Part shown: piece after piece, positions 46,057 through 58,045 of the stretch
How the letters are laid out: each line of letters starts with the position of its first letter
Numbering within the stretch: the first letter of the stretch is position 1
NCBI GenBank assembly: GCA_018398585.1
Contig: JAGTTD010000010.1
Coordinates: 32,652,638 to 32,716,637 of the forward strand
Direction: 5' to 3'
DNA: 64,000 nucleotides
Origin: Simmondsia chinensis
Taxonomy: Eukaryota; Streptophyta; Magnoliopsida; Caryophyllales; Simmondsiaceae
Translations under genes and position numbers: made by a program
The notes under the pieces: model-generated
The model's input: the letters and a program-made list of their open reading frames with translations, nothing else
What the model was told of the DNA's origin: nothing
Databases searched by the model: none

Positions 46057-46519
46057 TCTAAGGAAATGCGGAATCCCAAGTACTTGATTCGAATCAAATA
46101 CTACGACCAAACGAGAAGTAATACGGATAAAAGAGAATGAAAAACAAGAACACAATGATTTACGTGAAAACCCCTTTTCAATTGAGAGGGGAGAAAACCA
46201 TAGGCGGAGATGAAGACTTTTTATTAATTTAAGAATAGAAGAATTACAATTCACCTCTCTCTTTCTCTCTCTCTCTCTCTCAAGGATGACGTGCTCGCAC
46301 TGAATTAGATACTGAACACGTGAAACCTAGGGCTGCATTATAACCCTGTGAAAAATAGACTCCTAATCAATCGGCAGTTCACCGATCGATTGGTGGACCC
46401 TCTGGACGCGGGATTCTTCTATGTACATTTCCCAATCGATTGACCTCTTCTTCCGATCTATCGGGGTACTCCCTACTTGCCTCCACTTAGAACTAAGAAT
46501 TTGAGGCATATTCCTAACA
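46057..46519 (-). repeat. Copia 3' LTR (463 bp)
   Basis: Runs from TCTAAGGAAATGCGG (mutated from TGTGAGG) to CATATTCCTAACA on this strand. It has a longer CT-rich tract and an extra CGATCGATTGGTGGACC region than its partner LTR. Confidence 0.93.
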
Positions 46520-46534
46520 AATCCCCATCTTGAC
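46520..46534 (-). other. Copia polypurine tract
   Basis: On the minus strand CAAGATGGGGATT abuts the 3' LTR, the expected position for plus-strand priming. Confidence 0.75.
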
Positions 46535-46595
46535 TCAAATTCAATCACCGAAATAAAATATCTCCATCTTCTCCACTAACACCCCACAATCGGGG

Positions 46596-49400
46596 TTAAC
46601 AAACTGAAATTGAGAGCCCAACCAAGTTCGAGCAATGCTCGAATTTTCTACTGGGAAGAACTTTAATGAACATGTCTGTTGGATTATCTTCAGTACCAAT
46701 CTTCTTCAACTCCACCTTCTGCTCATCTATTAGATCTCGAATAAAATGATGCTTGACATCAATGTGCTTTGTTCTGTCATAATGCGTCATCTGATCTTTA
46801 GCTAGGTGAATCGCTGACTGGCTATCACAGTAAACCCCAATAGTGCCTTGATTAATACTGGTCTCACTAACCAAACCTCTCAACCAAACGGCTTCCTTAA
46901 ACGCTTTTGTAACTGCCATATACTCGGCCTCGGTAGTCGACTGTGCAGTAACTAATTGTAGACATGCTCTCCAATTGATAGCACTGTCTCCTAAACAAAA
47001 CACATAACTAGAAGTAGATTTTCTCTTATCGAGGTCTCCACCATAATCTGAGTCAACATACCCTACTAAACAACATTTACTCTTCCCAAATTCCAAACAT
47101 ACATCAGAAGTGTCACGCAAGTACCTGAGAATCCATTTAACAGAGTGCCAATGCTCCTTTCCTGGATTCGCCATGTATCTACTCACTTCGCTAACAGCAT
47201 AAGCAATATCTAGACGAGTACATACCATAGCATTGATAATACTACTCACAGCACTAGAATAAGGGACTTGTGACATGTACTTGACATCCTCCTCAATCCG
47301 AGGTGAATCCAATGCTGAAAGCCTGAAGTGAGCTTCTAAGGGAGTGCTAACAGGTTTAGCATCCTTCATGTGAAATCGGTCTAGAACCTTCTCAATGTAC
47401 TTCTTCTGAGACAGGTACAACTTTCCTGCTTTTCGGTCCCTACTGATCTCCATGCCAAGAATCTGCTTAGTTGCTCCTAAGTCCTTTATCTCGAACTCGC
47501 TTTTCAACATTGCTTTCAAATCATCAATGTCTGTCATGTCCTTAGCTGCAATTAACATATCATCAACGTATAACAGAAGATAAACAAAAGAGCCTGAATC
47601 CGTCTTTCTAAAATACACACAATTGTCATATTTGCTTCTGAAAAACCCATGGCTAGTCATAAATTAATCAAACCTCTTGTACCACTGCCTAGGTGACTAC
47701 CTTAAACCATAAAAAGATCTTTTCAATAAACAAACATGATCTTCCTTACTCTCAACAACGAAGCCTTCAGGCTGATGCATGTAAATACTCTCCTCTAGCT
47801 CACCATGCAAAAATACAGTTTTCACATCTAACTGTTCAAGCTCTAAATCATGCATAGCTACTAAAGCAAGTATTGCTCCTATAGAACAATATCTAACAAC
47901 AGGTGAGAAAATATCATGAAAATCAACATCATGTACCTGGCTATAGCCTTTAGCCAGTAACCGAGCCTTGTACCTTGCATTTTCCACTCTAGGAATGCCT
48001 TTTTTTTGTTTGAAGACCCATTTGCACCCAATTACTTTTTTTCCTGTTTGAGGCTTATCTAACTGTCAAGTCTGATTCTTCTGTAATGACTCCATTTCTT
48101 CATGCATGTCCATTAGCCACTTCTCTGAGTCAGATCTAGATACAGCTTCTAAATATGAAGACGGTTCAGAATCTTCCACTGTCTCAGCTGTAGTAAGGGC
48201 ATAGGCTATCATCTCCTCATATCCATATCTCTGTGGCGGCCTAATCTGCCTCTTCTGCCCACCACCTGCAATTGTATGCTGCTCGACCTGCTGACCTGTT
48301 TCTGTTGCTTCATCCTCATCAGAAACATGTACTGGAGGTGCTTGCATACTCTCAAACTGAACTACCTGCTGTTGATTTCAACTTTCTGACTGTATCTGAC
48401 TTTCATCAAGCTTATGTGCCTGAACTAATTCACGAACTAAGGAGGGTGTATGTGGCGGATGTAGTAGAGCATATTCATCAAAAGTAACATCTTTACTAGT
48501 TAGAAATTTATGAGATTTTGGATCCCATAAACGATATCCCTTCACACCTGACGTATAGCCAAGAAAGATACACTTCTTGTCCCTAGGCTCGAGCTTTCCA
48601 TCATTAACATAAGCATAACCAAATAGTTTCAAATGGGAATAATCAGCAGGAGAACTAGACCATACCTCTTCTGGAATCTTCAACTGAAGCACTGAATGAG
48701 GAGATCGATTCACTAAATAGCAAGCCATGTTAACTGCCTTTGCCCACCATTCTCTCCCTAATCCTGCATTTGAAAGCATACACCGAGCCTTCTCTAGTAA
48801 CGTCCTATTTAATCTTTCTGCCACTCTATTCTGTTGAAGTCAACCTGTACAATTCCTGTGTCTGACAATGCCTTGGTTCTCACAGAATTTAAGGAAATTA
48901 CCCTCAATAAATTCAAGGCTATTATCAGTTCTCAACCTCTTTATCTGCTTCCCTGTCTGTTTTTCAAGCAGCATCTTCCACTTCTTGAAGACTTCATAAA
49001 CTTCATTTTTCTGCTTAAGAAAATAGACCCTAACTTTTCTTGAATAATCATCCATGAATGTTAGTAAATACCTGGAGGGTCCCAATAAATCTAAATGTAT
49101 ATAGTCCAACATTCCTTTAGTCTGAGGCACTGCCTGTTTGAAGCTGACTCTCTTCTGCTTCTCATATGCATAGTGCTCACAGAAATCCATCAGTCCGGTT
49201 GACTAACCACATAACAGACCCCTCTTACTCAACTCTGACAGCCCTTTATTACTCATATGGCCCAATCTTATGTGCCACATCTTAGTAATCTCTGTATCTG
49301 CCATCGACGGTGTGGAAACAGCTACTGTCCCTGTCACGGTAGAACCTTCAAGCTCGTACAAGGTTCCTACCCTTCTACCCTTCATCACAATCAGCTTTAC
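46596..49400 (-). pseudogene. Copia pol: integrase, RT, RNase H
   Basis: Pieces in coding order: pre-integrase 49388-49203 ([20 protein letters not shown]); integrase core 49190-48840 (IHLDLLGPS, LRTDNSLEF); integrase end 48824-48378 (MAERLNRTLLEKARCML, KKCIFLGYTSGVKGYRLWDP); RT start 47987-47697 (ARLLAKGYSQVHDVDF, LDVKTVFLHGELEESIYM); RT core and RNase H 47660-46596 with LLYVDDML, DSDYGGDLDKRKSTSSYVF, TEAEYMA, CDSQSAIHLAK, HIDVKHHFIRD. Integrase and RT active-site Asp residues are kept, but stops at about 49200, 48837, 48063 and 47694 end each frame. Confidence 0.93.
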
Positions 49401-50622
49401 TAACCCTTATAGCTCCACCTTCAGCTATGTACCTGTACCCAATGGACTCAAGGGTACCTAAAGAGATAAGGTTCTTTTTCAAGTCTATAACGTGTCTCAT
49501 GTTGCTAAGTGTCCTGATAGTACCATCAAACATCTTCACACAAACTGTTCCAATACCCATGACCTTATACGCGGCATCATTGCCCATCAAGACTACTCCC
49601 CCCTGAATTGACTTATAAGTGGCGAACCAGTCTCTGTTAGGACAAACATGGTAAGAACAACCCGAATTCATGATCCACTTATTTCTGGACCTGGTCTGTG
49701 ACACGGTTACTAGTAGGACATCAACATCTCCCTTATCTTCAACTACACTAGCCACAGCGGACTTATCACTTCTATTATGGTTATGCCTGTTATCTTCTTT
49801 CTGCTTATTCTTAAGCTTATAATAGTTTTTCTTTATGTGCCTTTTCTTGTAACAAAAGTTACTTGACAAGTTTTTGTGTCTAGACTTAGACCTTGACTTC
49901 TTTCTACCATCAGACCCACTATTCTCAATTCTACCTCTCACAAACAAACCACTACCAGAGGCATTCACAGTGTCAGACAATTCTTTATCTACTCGTTCTT
50001 TACTCACTAGGTTCTCTTTAACTTCATCAATTGTGATAGTTGACCTACCACCATATATCATGCTTTCTACAAAGCCTTTATATGAATTTGAGAGAGAACA
50101 TAATAACAACATGGTCTGATCTTCATCTTTAGAGGGCATCAGCTTTAACTCTTGAATTATAGAGTTAAATTCATTAATATGGTTCTTAAGAGATGTACCT
50201 TCCGACATACGAAACGTGAATAACCGGCGCCTGATTGCGAGTTTATTGGAAAGCGATTTGAAGCAGAACATCTCCTGCAGCTTCTACCACAACTCCTTAG
50301 CGGTTTTCACCTCTAAGACTTCTGTTAGAACATCATCTGTAAGACACATATGAATAGCTGTAAGTGCCTTCTCATCTAACTCCTCCCATAGTACTTCGGA
50401 TAAACTCTCAGGCTTATTCTCTTTTCCATCCAGTGCTTTCTTCAAGCCATTTTGTGTCAGGAGACCTTTAACGCGGACTTGCCACAAACTGAAACTCCCT
50501 TGACCACTAAAATTCTCTACTTCAGATTTAATCGTTGACGTCATAGTACCAAAACGAACAACAAGGGCTCTGATGCCAATTTGTGAGGAAATGCGGAATC
50601 CCAAGTACTTAATTCGAATCAA
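49401..50622 (-). pseudogene. Copia gag and protease
   Basis: The gag start (EVENFSGQGSFSLWQVRVKG, LTAIHMCLTDDVL) is at 50622-50284. After a stop it continues from 50271 (LKNHINEFNSIIQELKLM). The zinc knuckle reads CYKKRHIKKNYYK, so it has lost cysteines of the CCHC set. The protease site reads WIMNSGCSYHVCP; the usual catalytic DSG is NSG. Confidence 0.9.
50566..50579 (-). other. Copia primer-binding site
   Basis: On the minus strand TTGGCATCAGAGCC lies two bases inside the 5' LTR and matches the initiator-methionine tRNA primer site TGGTATCAGAGC with one change. Confidence 0.9.
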
Positions 50623-51010
50623 ATACTACGACCAAACGAGAAGTAATCCGGATAAAAGAGAATAAAAAATAAGAACACAATGATTTACGTGGAAACCCCT
50701 CTTCAAATGAGAGGGGAGAAAACCACGGGTAGAGATGGAGACTTTTTATTAATTTGAGAATAGAAGAAATACAATTCACTTCTCTCTCTCTCTCCCTCCC
50801 TCCCTCCCTCAAGGGTGACGACGCTCGCTATGAATTGGATACTGAACACGTGAAACCTAGGGCTGTATTTGTAGCACCGTGAAAAATAGCCTCTCGATCT
50901 ATTGGTGGACCCTCTGGATGCGGGATTTATCTACGTACATTTCCCGATCGATTAGGGTACTCCCTGCTTGCTTCCACTTAGAACTAAGAATTTAAGGCAT
51001 ATTTCTAACA
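50582..51010 (-). repeat. Copia 5' LTR (429 bp)
   Basis: Runs TGTGAGGAAATGCGG to CATATTTCTAACA on this strand, with intact TG/CA ends. It differs from the 3' LTR by many substitutions and two sizeable indels, so the insertion is old. Confidence 0.93.
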
Positions 51011-51051
51011 AATATTAATACTCAACATCATTACAAGTTGGGAATTACAAG

Positions 51052-51294
51052 GACAAAGTACTAGAGGTGGCCATGGGCCGAGCTGGTCGAGTCCGAGCCC
51101 AGGCCGGAACCATGCCGGGCAGGGCCTGGGAGCCCAGCCAGGCCGGTTAAAATAAGTTAAAATATCCAAATAATCCCTGAAATGGCCATAAAATGGGCTG
51201 GGAGTCCTCGGGCCCGACTTGCAACTGTAGCAGACTGGGTTAGGCCCGGGACAAATGGGGTGGGTCGGGTTGGCCCGCTAGCCACCTCTACTAA
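51052..51294. repeat. GC-rich MITE, hAT-like (about 243 bp)
   Basis: The ends TAGAGGTGGCCATGGGCC and (reverse-complemented) TAGAGGTGGCTAGCGGGCC are inverted repeats. Much more GC-rich than its surroundings. An 8-bp target duplication is not clear. Confidence 0.6.
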
Positions 51295-52149
51295 ATACCT
51301 TGAACCCACGAACATATGAAGTATATTTCAACAAGCATTCATAAAGGAATCATTGAAAGATGGTTCTGAGCCATCGTTGCGAACCTTAGCCAAACACTCA
51401 AACCTTGACAACCCCATACCGTATAAGTTGGCACATGCCAGCATACCTAGACGATGTGTGATATTTTAACACATTCTCACGTGTAGCGTAGTGTGGCAAA
51501 CGCAAAATAACTATGAATACTGACATTGGATGCTAACATTGGAAATTGAGTCTATCTTTGATACCATTTCAAATAATGTTGACCTAATTCCATATGCAAA
51601 ACTGCCTCACTAGTGAACGGATGCCCTTATCATATAACTGCATAGGATCAATTAGAGTTAGATGCCATTGCTTGAATTTAAAAAAAAAAAAAAGTAAAGA
51701 AATTAACAAGTTAGAGAAATCAACACTTACAAAAGAAGAGAAGGAATAACAACAGAAGTAAAAAAAGAAAATAAATCAGAGTGAATACTCTAATACCATG
51801 TCAATGTATAATAAAAATATTATGAAATAAATAAAGAGAGGTACAATGGGGCCTTTATATAGACATATAACAAGAACACAATTGACCATTATGACCTATA
51901 ATATTCTATGGAATATAACTAAACCATAGAATAAGAAAGTATTACTAGGATATGAAAATATCATAGAGAATATGCTAATGTAGTCTGATAGTATTGTCAT
52001 AAAACAAGTAAACATTCCAAAGTCGTAATATGAGGAAAGTAAGGGACATGTGTGAGAGGAGGGCGAACAATCGCACTCGTACCTCCCCTGCACCCACTAT
52101 TCGCTTTAAGTATACCGGCATTTTTTTAGATATTATGGAGGTACAACAA
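51295..52149. other. No gene seen
   Basis: AT-rich DNA. The stretch 51760-52100 reads like the edge of an LTR retrotransposon (AATACTCTAATACCATGTCAA, TTTATATAGACATATAAC) but no partner is visible. Confidence 0.35.
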
Positions 52150-52262
52150 TGCCCTAGTAAGGGCCACCAACATCTGGTAAAAGAGGAGAGATGAGCTTCA
52201 AATCCAAGACTTTATGTTTGAAGGTAGGTAGTCTAACCACTACACTAAATCTAATAACTCCA
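52150..52262 (-). repeat. tRNA-like SINE relic
   Basis: On the minus strand: TAGTGTAGTGGTTAGACTAC (box A) then GTCTTGGATTTGAAGC (box B), typical Pol III spacing, followed by CTCATCTCTCCTC. No poly(A) or duplication found. Confidence 0.55.
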
Positions 52263-52683
52263 GTATACCTATATTCGTCCCAAATGAGACAATTAGATAG
52301 ATATGTATGTATGTATATCAAATTTCAACAGTCTTACTGGCATCTTTACCTAGAACGGTAGATAAGTTGCCAAGTGTAGGGTGGATGTGGGGGGGGGAAG
52401 AGAGAGAAAGAGCACAAAGGGAACCAAACTTAGGAATATACGCAAAAATGCTCTTACAATTAAATTCAATGGTAAACCATGTCAAAGACTTAAACTTTTC
52501 TCTTTGTGCGGATATGCTTTTGGGACAATGTGCGGGGCCCCATATCTACTCTAAATAAATTTTTTATTTATTTATTTGGGTTAGATTTTGTGATGAAAAA
52601 AAGTTTTTTTAATGATGGGTTTTTCGACTGTTGGATGGAAAATGATTTTCGTCGTAAAATTAGGGTTATTATTGTTTGAAGTG

Positions 52684-52911
52684 ACACCGAATCTTATTAG
52701 AATTTCGAAATTAAGTGTGTTCGAGCGAGAGTAGTACCAAGATGGGTGACCTCCTGAGAAGTCCTCATGTTACACCCCCCTGGTTAGGGGTTCTCGGAAA
52801 CAACCTCTCTTCAGGGTAGCACCATGAAGGAGGAAGGCTGCTTACGTCCATCCCCCAAACCTTGCTTAGAAGAGAGCCGTCGGGGCACTGGGAATGTTGC
52901 TTTTGCTTTTT
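52684..52911 (+). mobile_element. 5S rRNA-headed SINE with RTE tail, copy 2
   Basis: A 12-bp duplication, TTGTTTGAAGTG, at 52672-52683 and 52912-52923 bounds the insert. The head starts at about 5S nucleotide 26 (ACACCGAATCTTATTAGAAT), keeps GAGCGAGAGTAGTACCAAGA and TGGGTGACCTCCTGAGAAGT, and runs to the 5S 3' end (TGTTACACCCC). The RTE tail follows at once (GGTTAGGGGTTCTCGGAAAC, AGGAGGAAGGCTGCTTACGT, GGGGCACTGGGAATG). Most differences from 5S are C-to-T or G-to-A, as in methylated old copies. It is 5'-truncated relative to copy 1. Confidence 0.88.
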
Positions 52912-52923
52912 TTGTTTGAAGTG

Positions 52924-55380
52924 GCAGTAAAAATATCAAAATGTTTCCAAATCTATATCCGATTGGAATGAATTGGACAGGATGGTAGAATGATAGGTCA
53001 GGTTCTATTTAGATAAGTGTATGTTGTTCAATCTGATTTTTCTGTTCCACCAATGTTTAACATTTTAAAAATGTTCATCACTTCACATTTGATCAAGGAC
53101 CAAAGACTAGAATGAATAACAACCACTTTAGTTGGTTATAGACTAAAGAGTCATGTCCAATTTAGTTTTACAATATGGTCCAAAGTGTTTGTTAATATTG
53201 GTCCAAATCTCAACCAGACCAAAAATTCATAAACAACAAAAGTCTTAATGTTGGTTGAGAAGCGAAACATATATTACTAATTCGATATGGTGTTGGACAA
53301 ATTAAGTCAACCTGAGCTAGGTTTTATCCTGAACAATATTTTATCACATTTAGGATGTTTTTGCTGCTTAAAATTTGGACTAAACTGGACAAAAACCCGA
53401 TTAAAGTCCAAACTAAATATTGAGGTTGGGTCGAATAGTGAACACCCTTATCTCGAAGGCTAAATTCTAGGAAATAAAGTTTTCTTTAAACCGAACAAAG
53501 GGAACCCACCCCCTAAAAATGCAGGACATGACAATTGTTTCCCTAATCCGTCTTTATTGCATGTCACATCCTTAACAGTGAAGCTTGGAGACAAAGAAAG
53601 ACGATGCCCTCTCTCCAGCAACAGTGGCATGACTTGTGTGAAGGGGAAGAGATAAAAAGATTCAATTCTCATAAAAGGAAACCTCTATATATAGGTCCAA
53701 AGATCTCAGTCCAACTAAAAAGGAGCCATATTTTTAACCCATCAATTTCTTTCTAAACTTACAAAGTCTTCAACAGATTACCTTCTATTGAGAAAATTCA
53801 CAAAGTAGCAACAAAAAGTGACCAAAGCAATACATGTAAATTTACGTGAAAAATAATGTCTCAACTAGAAGGGAATAATCCGTGAACTCAATTGGACCAA
53901 GCTATCACAAAAGTTTTGTAATTACAATATATTATCATATCCAAAACTTAATACACCAAATCGAAACTCACAGATATAGGTACGTGCTCACGTACATTCA
54001 CAAATACATAATCCTACAAACTCACTCTTTCTCCCTTTTCTTTTGGACTCATGAGAAAAAACCGACACTAAAAGAAATATAAATTGGATCAAACATCATC
54101 GAGATTCCTTTTATCTCTCAAAAACTAAAAATCATACTTTAAAAATGACTTTTTTTATGTTTTTGGTTTTTATTTCCTTTTTTCCCCCCTAAAGGTATAA
54201 AAATAAAAACTAAAAATTAAAAATAAGAAAAAATTTTATTTCTAAGATTTAAATTTTCATTTCTAAACAACAAGAAAATAATAACAAATAGGTCGATCCT
54301 TAACAGCATGCACTTTAATGTGAATTTAGAAGCATATTCCATATAGTAGCGGTATTTAATGTATGATGTTGTTACTAAGTAAGGAAAAAAAACATAATTA
54401 AAGTGATAAGACAAAATCGGTGTGAAGCTGAATATCTTATTATAGTATCTTAATCATTGACGCCTTTTTTGATTTTCACTTCTGATTATACACGTCAAAT
54501 ATTCAATGTCATAAAAAACTTTTATGAATTTTTTTAAAAATATAATTTTTATATTTAAAACTGGAACATGGCTTGAGCCGAACGTTGTAGTAGAGTCAGC
54601 TTAAGTATCCAGCTCAGATTTTAGCCTCTCTTCATTTTTTTTCATTTGCTCATGTCAGATTTTCGCAAGAAAATTGAGCTAAAAGAAAGAAATTAAATAG
54701 GTTTTCTATGTAGTGCTACTTTTGTTCAAAAATAATTAGTATCTTTAAAAAATATGTAAAAAAAATTTTCCTCTAATTTTTTTGAGTATTTGTTACTTAG
54801 GTAAATATAGATAGATTCCTCGTTATGCTTTTCTTGAATGATCTTGAGACATAAACTAGAGCTGTAGAGCAGATATGCACAGTTAATTTTATCTAAAGAG
54901 GAACCCATCATGTATCTAGTAATCGAGTGACGCTACTTCAATTGCTTCTCACCAGATACTCCACGAGAGTGTCAAGCTCAAGTATCGTTACAAGTGTTAA
55001 CTAGTCTCATCCTTCTTCAACTCAAGGTATCTGTCGTTGGGTCCTCAAAGGAATATCTGGTGAGACTAGAATATCTTATGAGGTCATGTTTGCTCATAGG
55101 ATTGGAATATGGATTCGTGGGGAGGCAAGAATTCGAAGTCAAAAAATTTCAATTCTATTATTTGATTCGCTTGCAGGAACTCAAATTACAAATCCCCTAT
55201 CCAATTAGATGGAATTGGATTTTAGCTAAAATTCTACATCCCAATTTCTTTTTTTTTTTTTTGTGTGATGGGGAAGGAATTACAGTTCCATATTAATTCC
55301 ACTATATACTCCAACTTAATTGATCTAAAACCCAAAATAACTTGAAATAGAAAGACTGGACCTCACCTAAATTTAGCTCC
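52924..55380. other. Long gene-free stretch
   Basis: No gene or complete element is evident. The text is AT-rich with short frames lacking any family signature. A region near 54100-54260 (AAAACTAAAA words) resembles the MITE-like blocks elsewhere. Confidence 0.45.
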
Positions 55381-55550
55381 AAGTTTGAAATGACCCAACT
55401 CAAATGAGTCAACCTTAAATGAACCCCGACTTAGACCCATCTCAATCTCACCAAAGTTTGAAATGACCCAACTCAAATGACTCAATCTTAAATGAACCCC
55501 AACTTAGACCCAACCCTATCTCACCAAAGTTTGAAATGACCTGATTCGAT
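55381..55550. repeat. 73-bp tandem repeat (2.3 copies)
   Basis: Units start at 55381, 55454 and 55527, each opening AAGTTTGAAATGACC and containing AAATGAACCCC and ACTTAGACCCA. The exact period of 73 bp holds in both steps. Confidence 0.9.
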
Positions 55551-55833
55551 TGACCTGAAACTCGAGGTGGCTCGGACCTCAAAGTGTTAGAGCACATAGA
55601 TCTACATCTACTAAAGTCTTTAATTATGACTTCTACCACGCTTCTAGAACCAGATTTATATCTTGTATTATTTAGTTAAAAGTACTTTAGTCTTTATAAT
55701 CCTAATGTACTCCATATATAGTGATGATGTACCTCATTATTATTCAATCCAATACAATTTTATTATTTTGCATAGTATTAAAGCAATTTTAAAATTGCCT
55801 AAATATCTATATCTTTCTTCTCCTCAAATTATT

Positions 55834-55857
55834 CCCCCCCCCCCCCCCCCCCCCCCC
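55834..55857. repeat. C24 tract
   Basis: Twenty-four consecutive C bases followed by A-rich sequence. The largest pure C-run in the window. Confidence 0.9.
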
Positions 55858-56067
55858 AAAACAAAAAAAAGGGTCACGTCACTACCTTATTGCTTTCACT
55901 CATAAGAGCATGGGCCTAACAAGAAATGACCCAACCTATTGACCCAGAATCTAAGATAACTCAAATGTAAAATTATCCGAGTTGCTACAGAAGATAACCC
56001 TGAATTTTAAATGATGCAGCCCGATTGATTGGGAATCAAGTGATCCAATTCAAAAATAATTTGATCC

Positions 56068-56569
56068 TATTAGAATATGTCTCAAATTCCTTGGATTTAT
56101 AAAGAAGGCCGCAAGCAAGCCGATCGATCGGGTGAGAAACCGATCAATTGGGAAAGTATGTAGAAGCATGATGCGTCCAGGGAGGGCCCCGATCGATCAT
56201 GACTCCAAAACACGGAATCCTTGTTCCTCTAGTATATACATAACGTGATGTTTACGTTTGAGTTATCCAATTAAGAGAGAGACGCCATACAGAGAGTTGA
56301 GAGGAAGTGATTTTGTAATTCTTCCATAGATCTCGTTTAGAGGAAGTGTATTTGTAATTCTTCCATTATTTTGATCAATTAAAGAATTTTCATCTCCGTC
56401 CGTAGTTTTTCCCCCTCTCAATTAAAGAGGAGTTTCCACATAAATCTCTGTGTTCTTCGTTTATTCTCTTTTATCCTATTATTTATTTCTCTGTGTATTA
56501 TAGTATTTGAATCGAATCCTGTTCTTAGGGTGTTAAGTTTCGCATTAGGAAGATATTACTTCCTTTACA
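56068..56569 (+). repeat. Orphan Copia 5' LTR with primer site
   Basis: In + orientation it matches the element at 46057-51010 (GTCTCAAATTCCTTGG start, GATCGATC, TTTTTCCCCCTCTCAATTAA, GAGTTTCCACATAAAT), and ends TTTACA. TTGGTATCATAGC follows within 2 bp, a primer-site match. The rest of the element is missing; a TRIM lies 156 bp on. Confidence 0.8.
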
Positions 56570-56725
56570 AATTGGTATCATAGCATATCAAATTTGTTCA
56601 AGATTTTCCTTACAAATCCATCTCAAAATCGACCCTTGTTAAATTCCAAAACAACTCTACTCGATGAATCCAAAATTTGAGATAGCTTGAAAGAGGATGA
56701 TCTAACACGATTAAGAAACTCGACC

Positions 56726-57291
56726 CGATACAAGTCAAAAATTGGGCAAAAAAGTAGAATCCCACGTAGGTGGGTTAGAAGAGAAAAAAAAAAAAAAAAA
56801 AAAAAAAACTCCTTATACACTATGGGAGCTGCTCCATCTATTGCCAATGGATTTTGGGATGGAACCTCCTTTGATATATAACAATATTATTAGAGTTGTC
56901 GATCCTCAGATCGATTCCAAGGAGCTCGGTTTGGTATGGGACGGACCGTGCTCTGAAGTCCTGCTCAGTTTGGTATGGAATGAGCCATGCTCGATGGCTG
57001 TCCTTGATAAGCCACATGTAATAGGCCCAAATTTTCAAAAGGGCTACCTAGAGAAGAGTGAAGCCGTCTACAAGAGAAAAGGGCTACCTACTTCGAGTGA
57101 AGCTACCTAGAGTGAAGCTGTCGAGGATGACGGTTGCAGAGCGTGGTGGTTTGGTACAAGTCAAAAATTGGGCAAAAAAGTAGAATCTTACATAAGTGGA
57201 TTAGAAGAAAAAATATCACCTTATATACCACAGGAGCTACTGCATCCATTACCGATTAGTTTTAGGATAAAACCTCCTTTGGTATGTAACA
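56726..57291 (+). mobile_element. TRIM retrotransposon, second family (566 bp)
   Basis: LTRs 56726-56883 and 57152-57291 share ATACAAGTCAAAAATTGGGC or GTACAAGTCAAAAATTGGGC, CAAAAAAGTAGAATC and TTTTRGGATRRAACCTCCTTT, and both end TAACA. The 5-bp duplication CGACC is at 56721-56725 and 57292-57296. ATTATTAGAGTTGTC after the first LTR is a weak primer site. The interior has no coding capacity. The first LTR has an A-run at 56787-56808 that its partner lacks. Confidence 0.85.
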
Positions 57292-57296
57292 CGACC

Positions 57297-58029
57297 CTAT
57301 TTGAACCGAGACTCGAGATGGCTTGAACATGAAAAGAACCAACCAATTGGATCATAAGCTTAACTGAATCAAAAACATGTAAAAATACAATCTGATTCAA
57401 CCAGAACCTAGGATAAGTCAAATTGCTACAAAATTACAATCCCACATGATTCCTATGATTATCCAAGCAATGAAATTCTAATTCCATTGTAATTCCAAAT
57501 GCATCTTAATTAATTCCATTGCGGGATTTCAAGTTTACTTGGTTTAGTCATATTCAAATTGGGTCCAAGTCAGGTGGGTCATTACTGGTTTAAGTCATCC
57601 CAAGGTCAAGATCAATTTGGTCGACTTATTTCAAACGTTGAGTCAAGTCAAGTTTGGGCTCAACTCGTGTCAAGTCATTTTATGTTTGAGTCATTCAAGT
57701 TAGTTTATTTTTAATTCAATTGGGTTTTCGATTTCGAGTCATATTGGATTTTGGTTCAATCGAGTTTAACCATTTTGTGTTTAAGGTTAATGGAGCCAAT
57801 ATTAAATTACAATTATTTTCCTCCATCCAAAGAATTGAAATGTATAATTTTTAGTTAAAACAAAATTCGACAGTAAAATTGTAGTTTCAATTCCAATAAT
57901 TGAACCAAACATAATAAGATAATCAGTCCAATATATGATTGGTTCATCTCTCAAACTCGAGATAACTTCAAACTCCAATTCAAATTTCAACCCTAATTTT
58001 AGACTTTTATTTCATAATTTTTTTTTTTT
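57297..58029. other. No gene seen
   Basis: AT-rich sequence with repeated TCAAGT/GAGTCA words (57530-57770) similar in style to the 73-bp array at 55381. No coding signature. Confidence 0.4.
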
Positions 58030-58045
58030 AAATATTTGTAAGGCC

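Larger units (their letters stand above)
46057..51010 (-). mobile_element. Copia retrotransposon, full-length but dead
   Basis: A complete minus-strand LTR element of 4954 bp. LTRs lie at 46057-46519 and 50582-51010, flanked by the 5-bp duplication AATAT (46052-46056, 51011-51015). The primer-binding site and purine tract sit next to the LTRs. Coding order is gag, protease, integrase, RT, RNase H, which is the Copia order. Stops and shifts break gag-pol into at least seven frames. The element lies in intergenic DNA. Confidence 0.95.
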
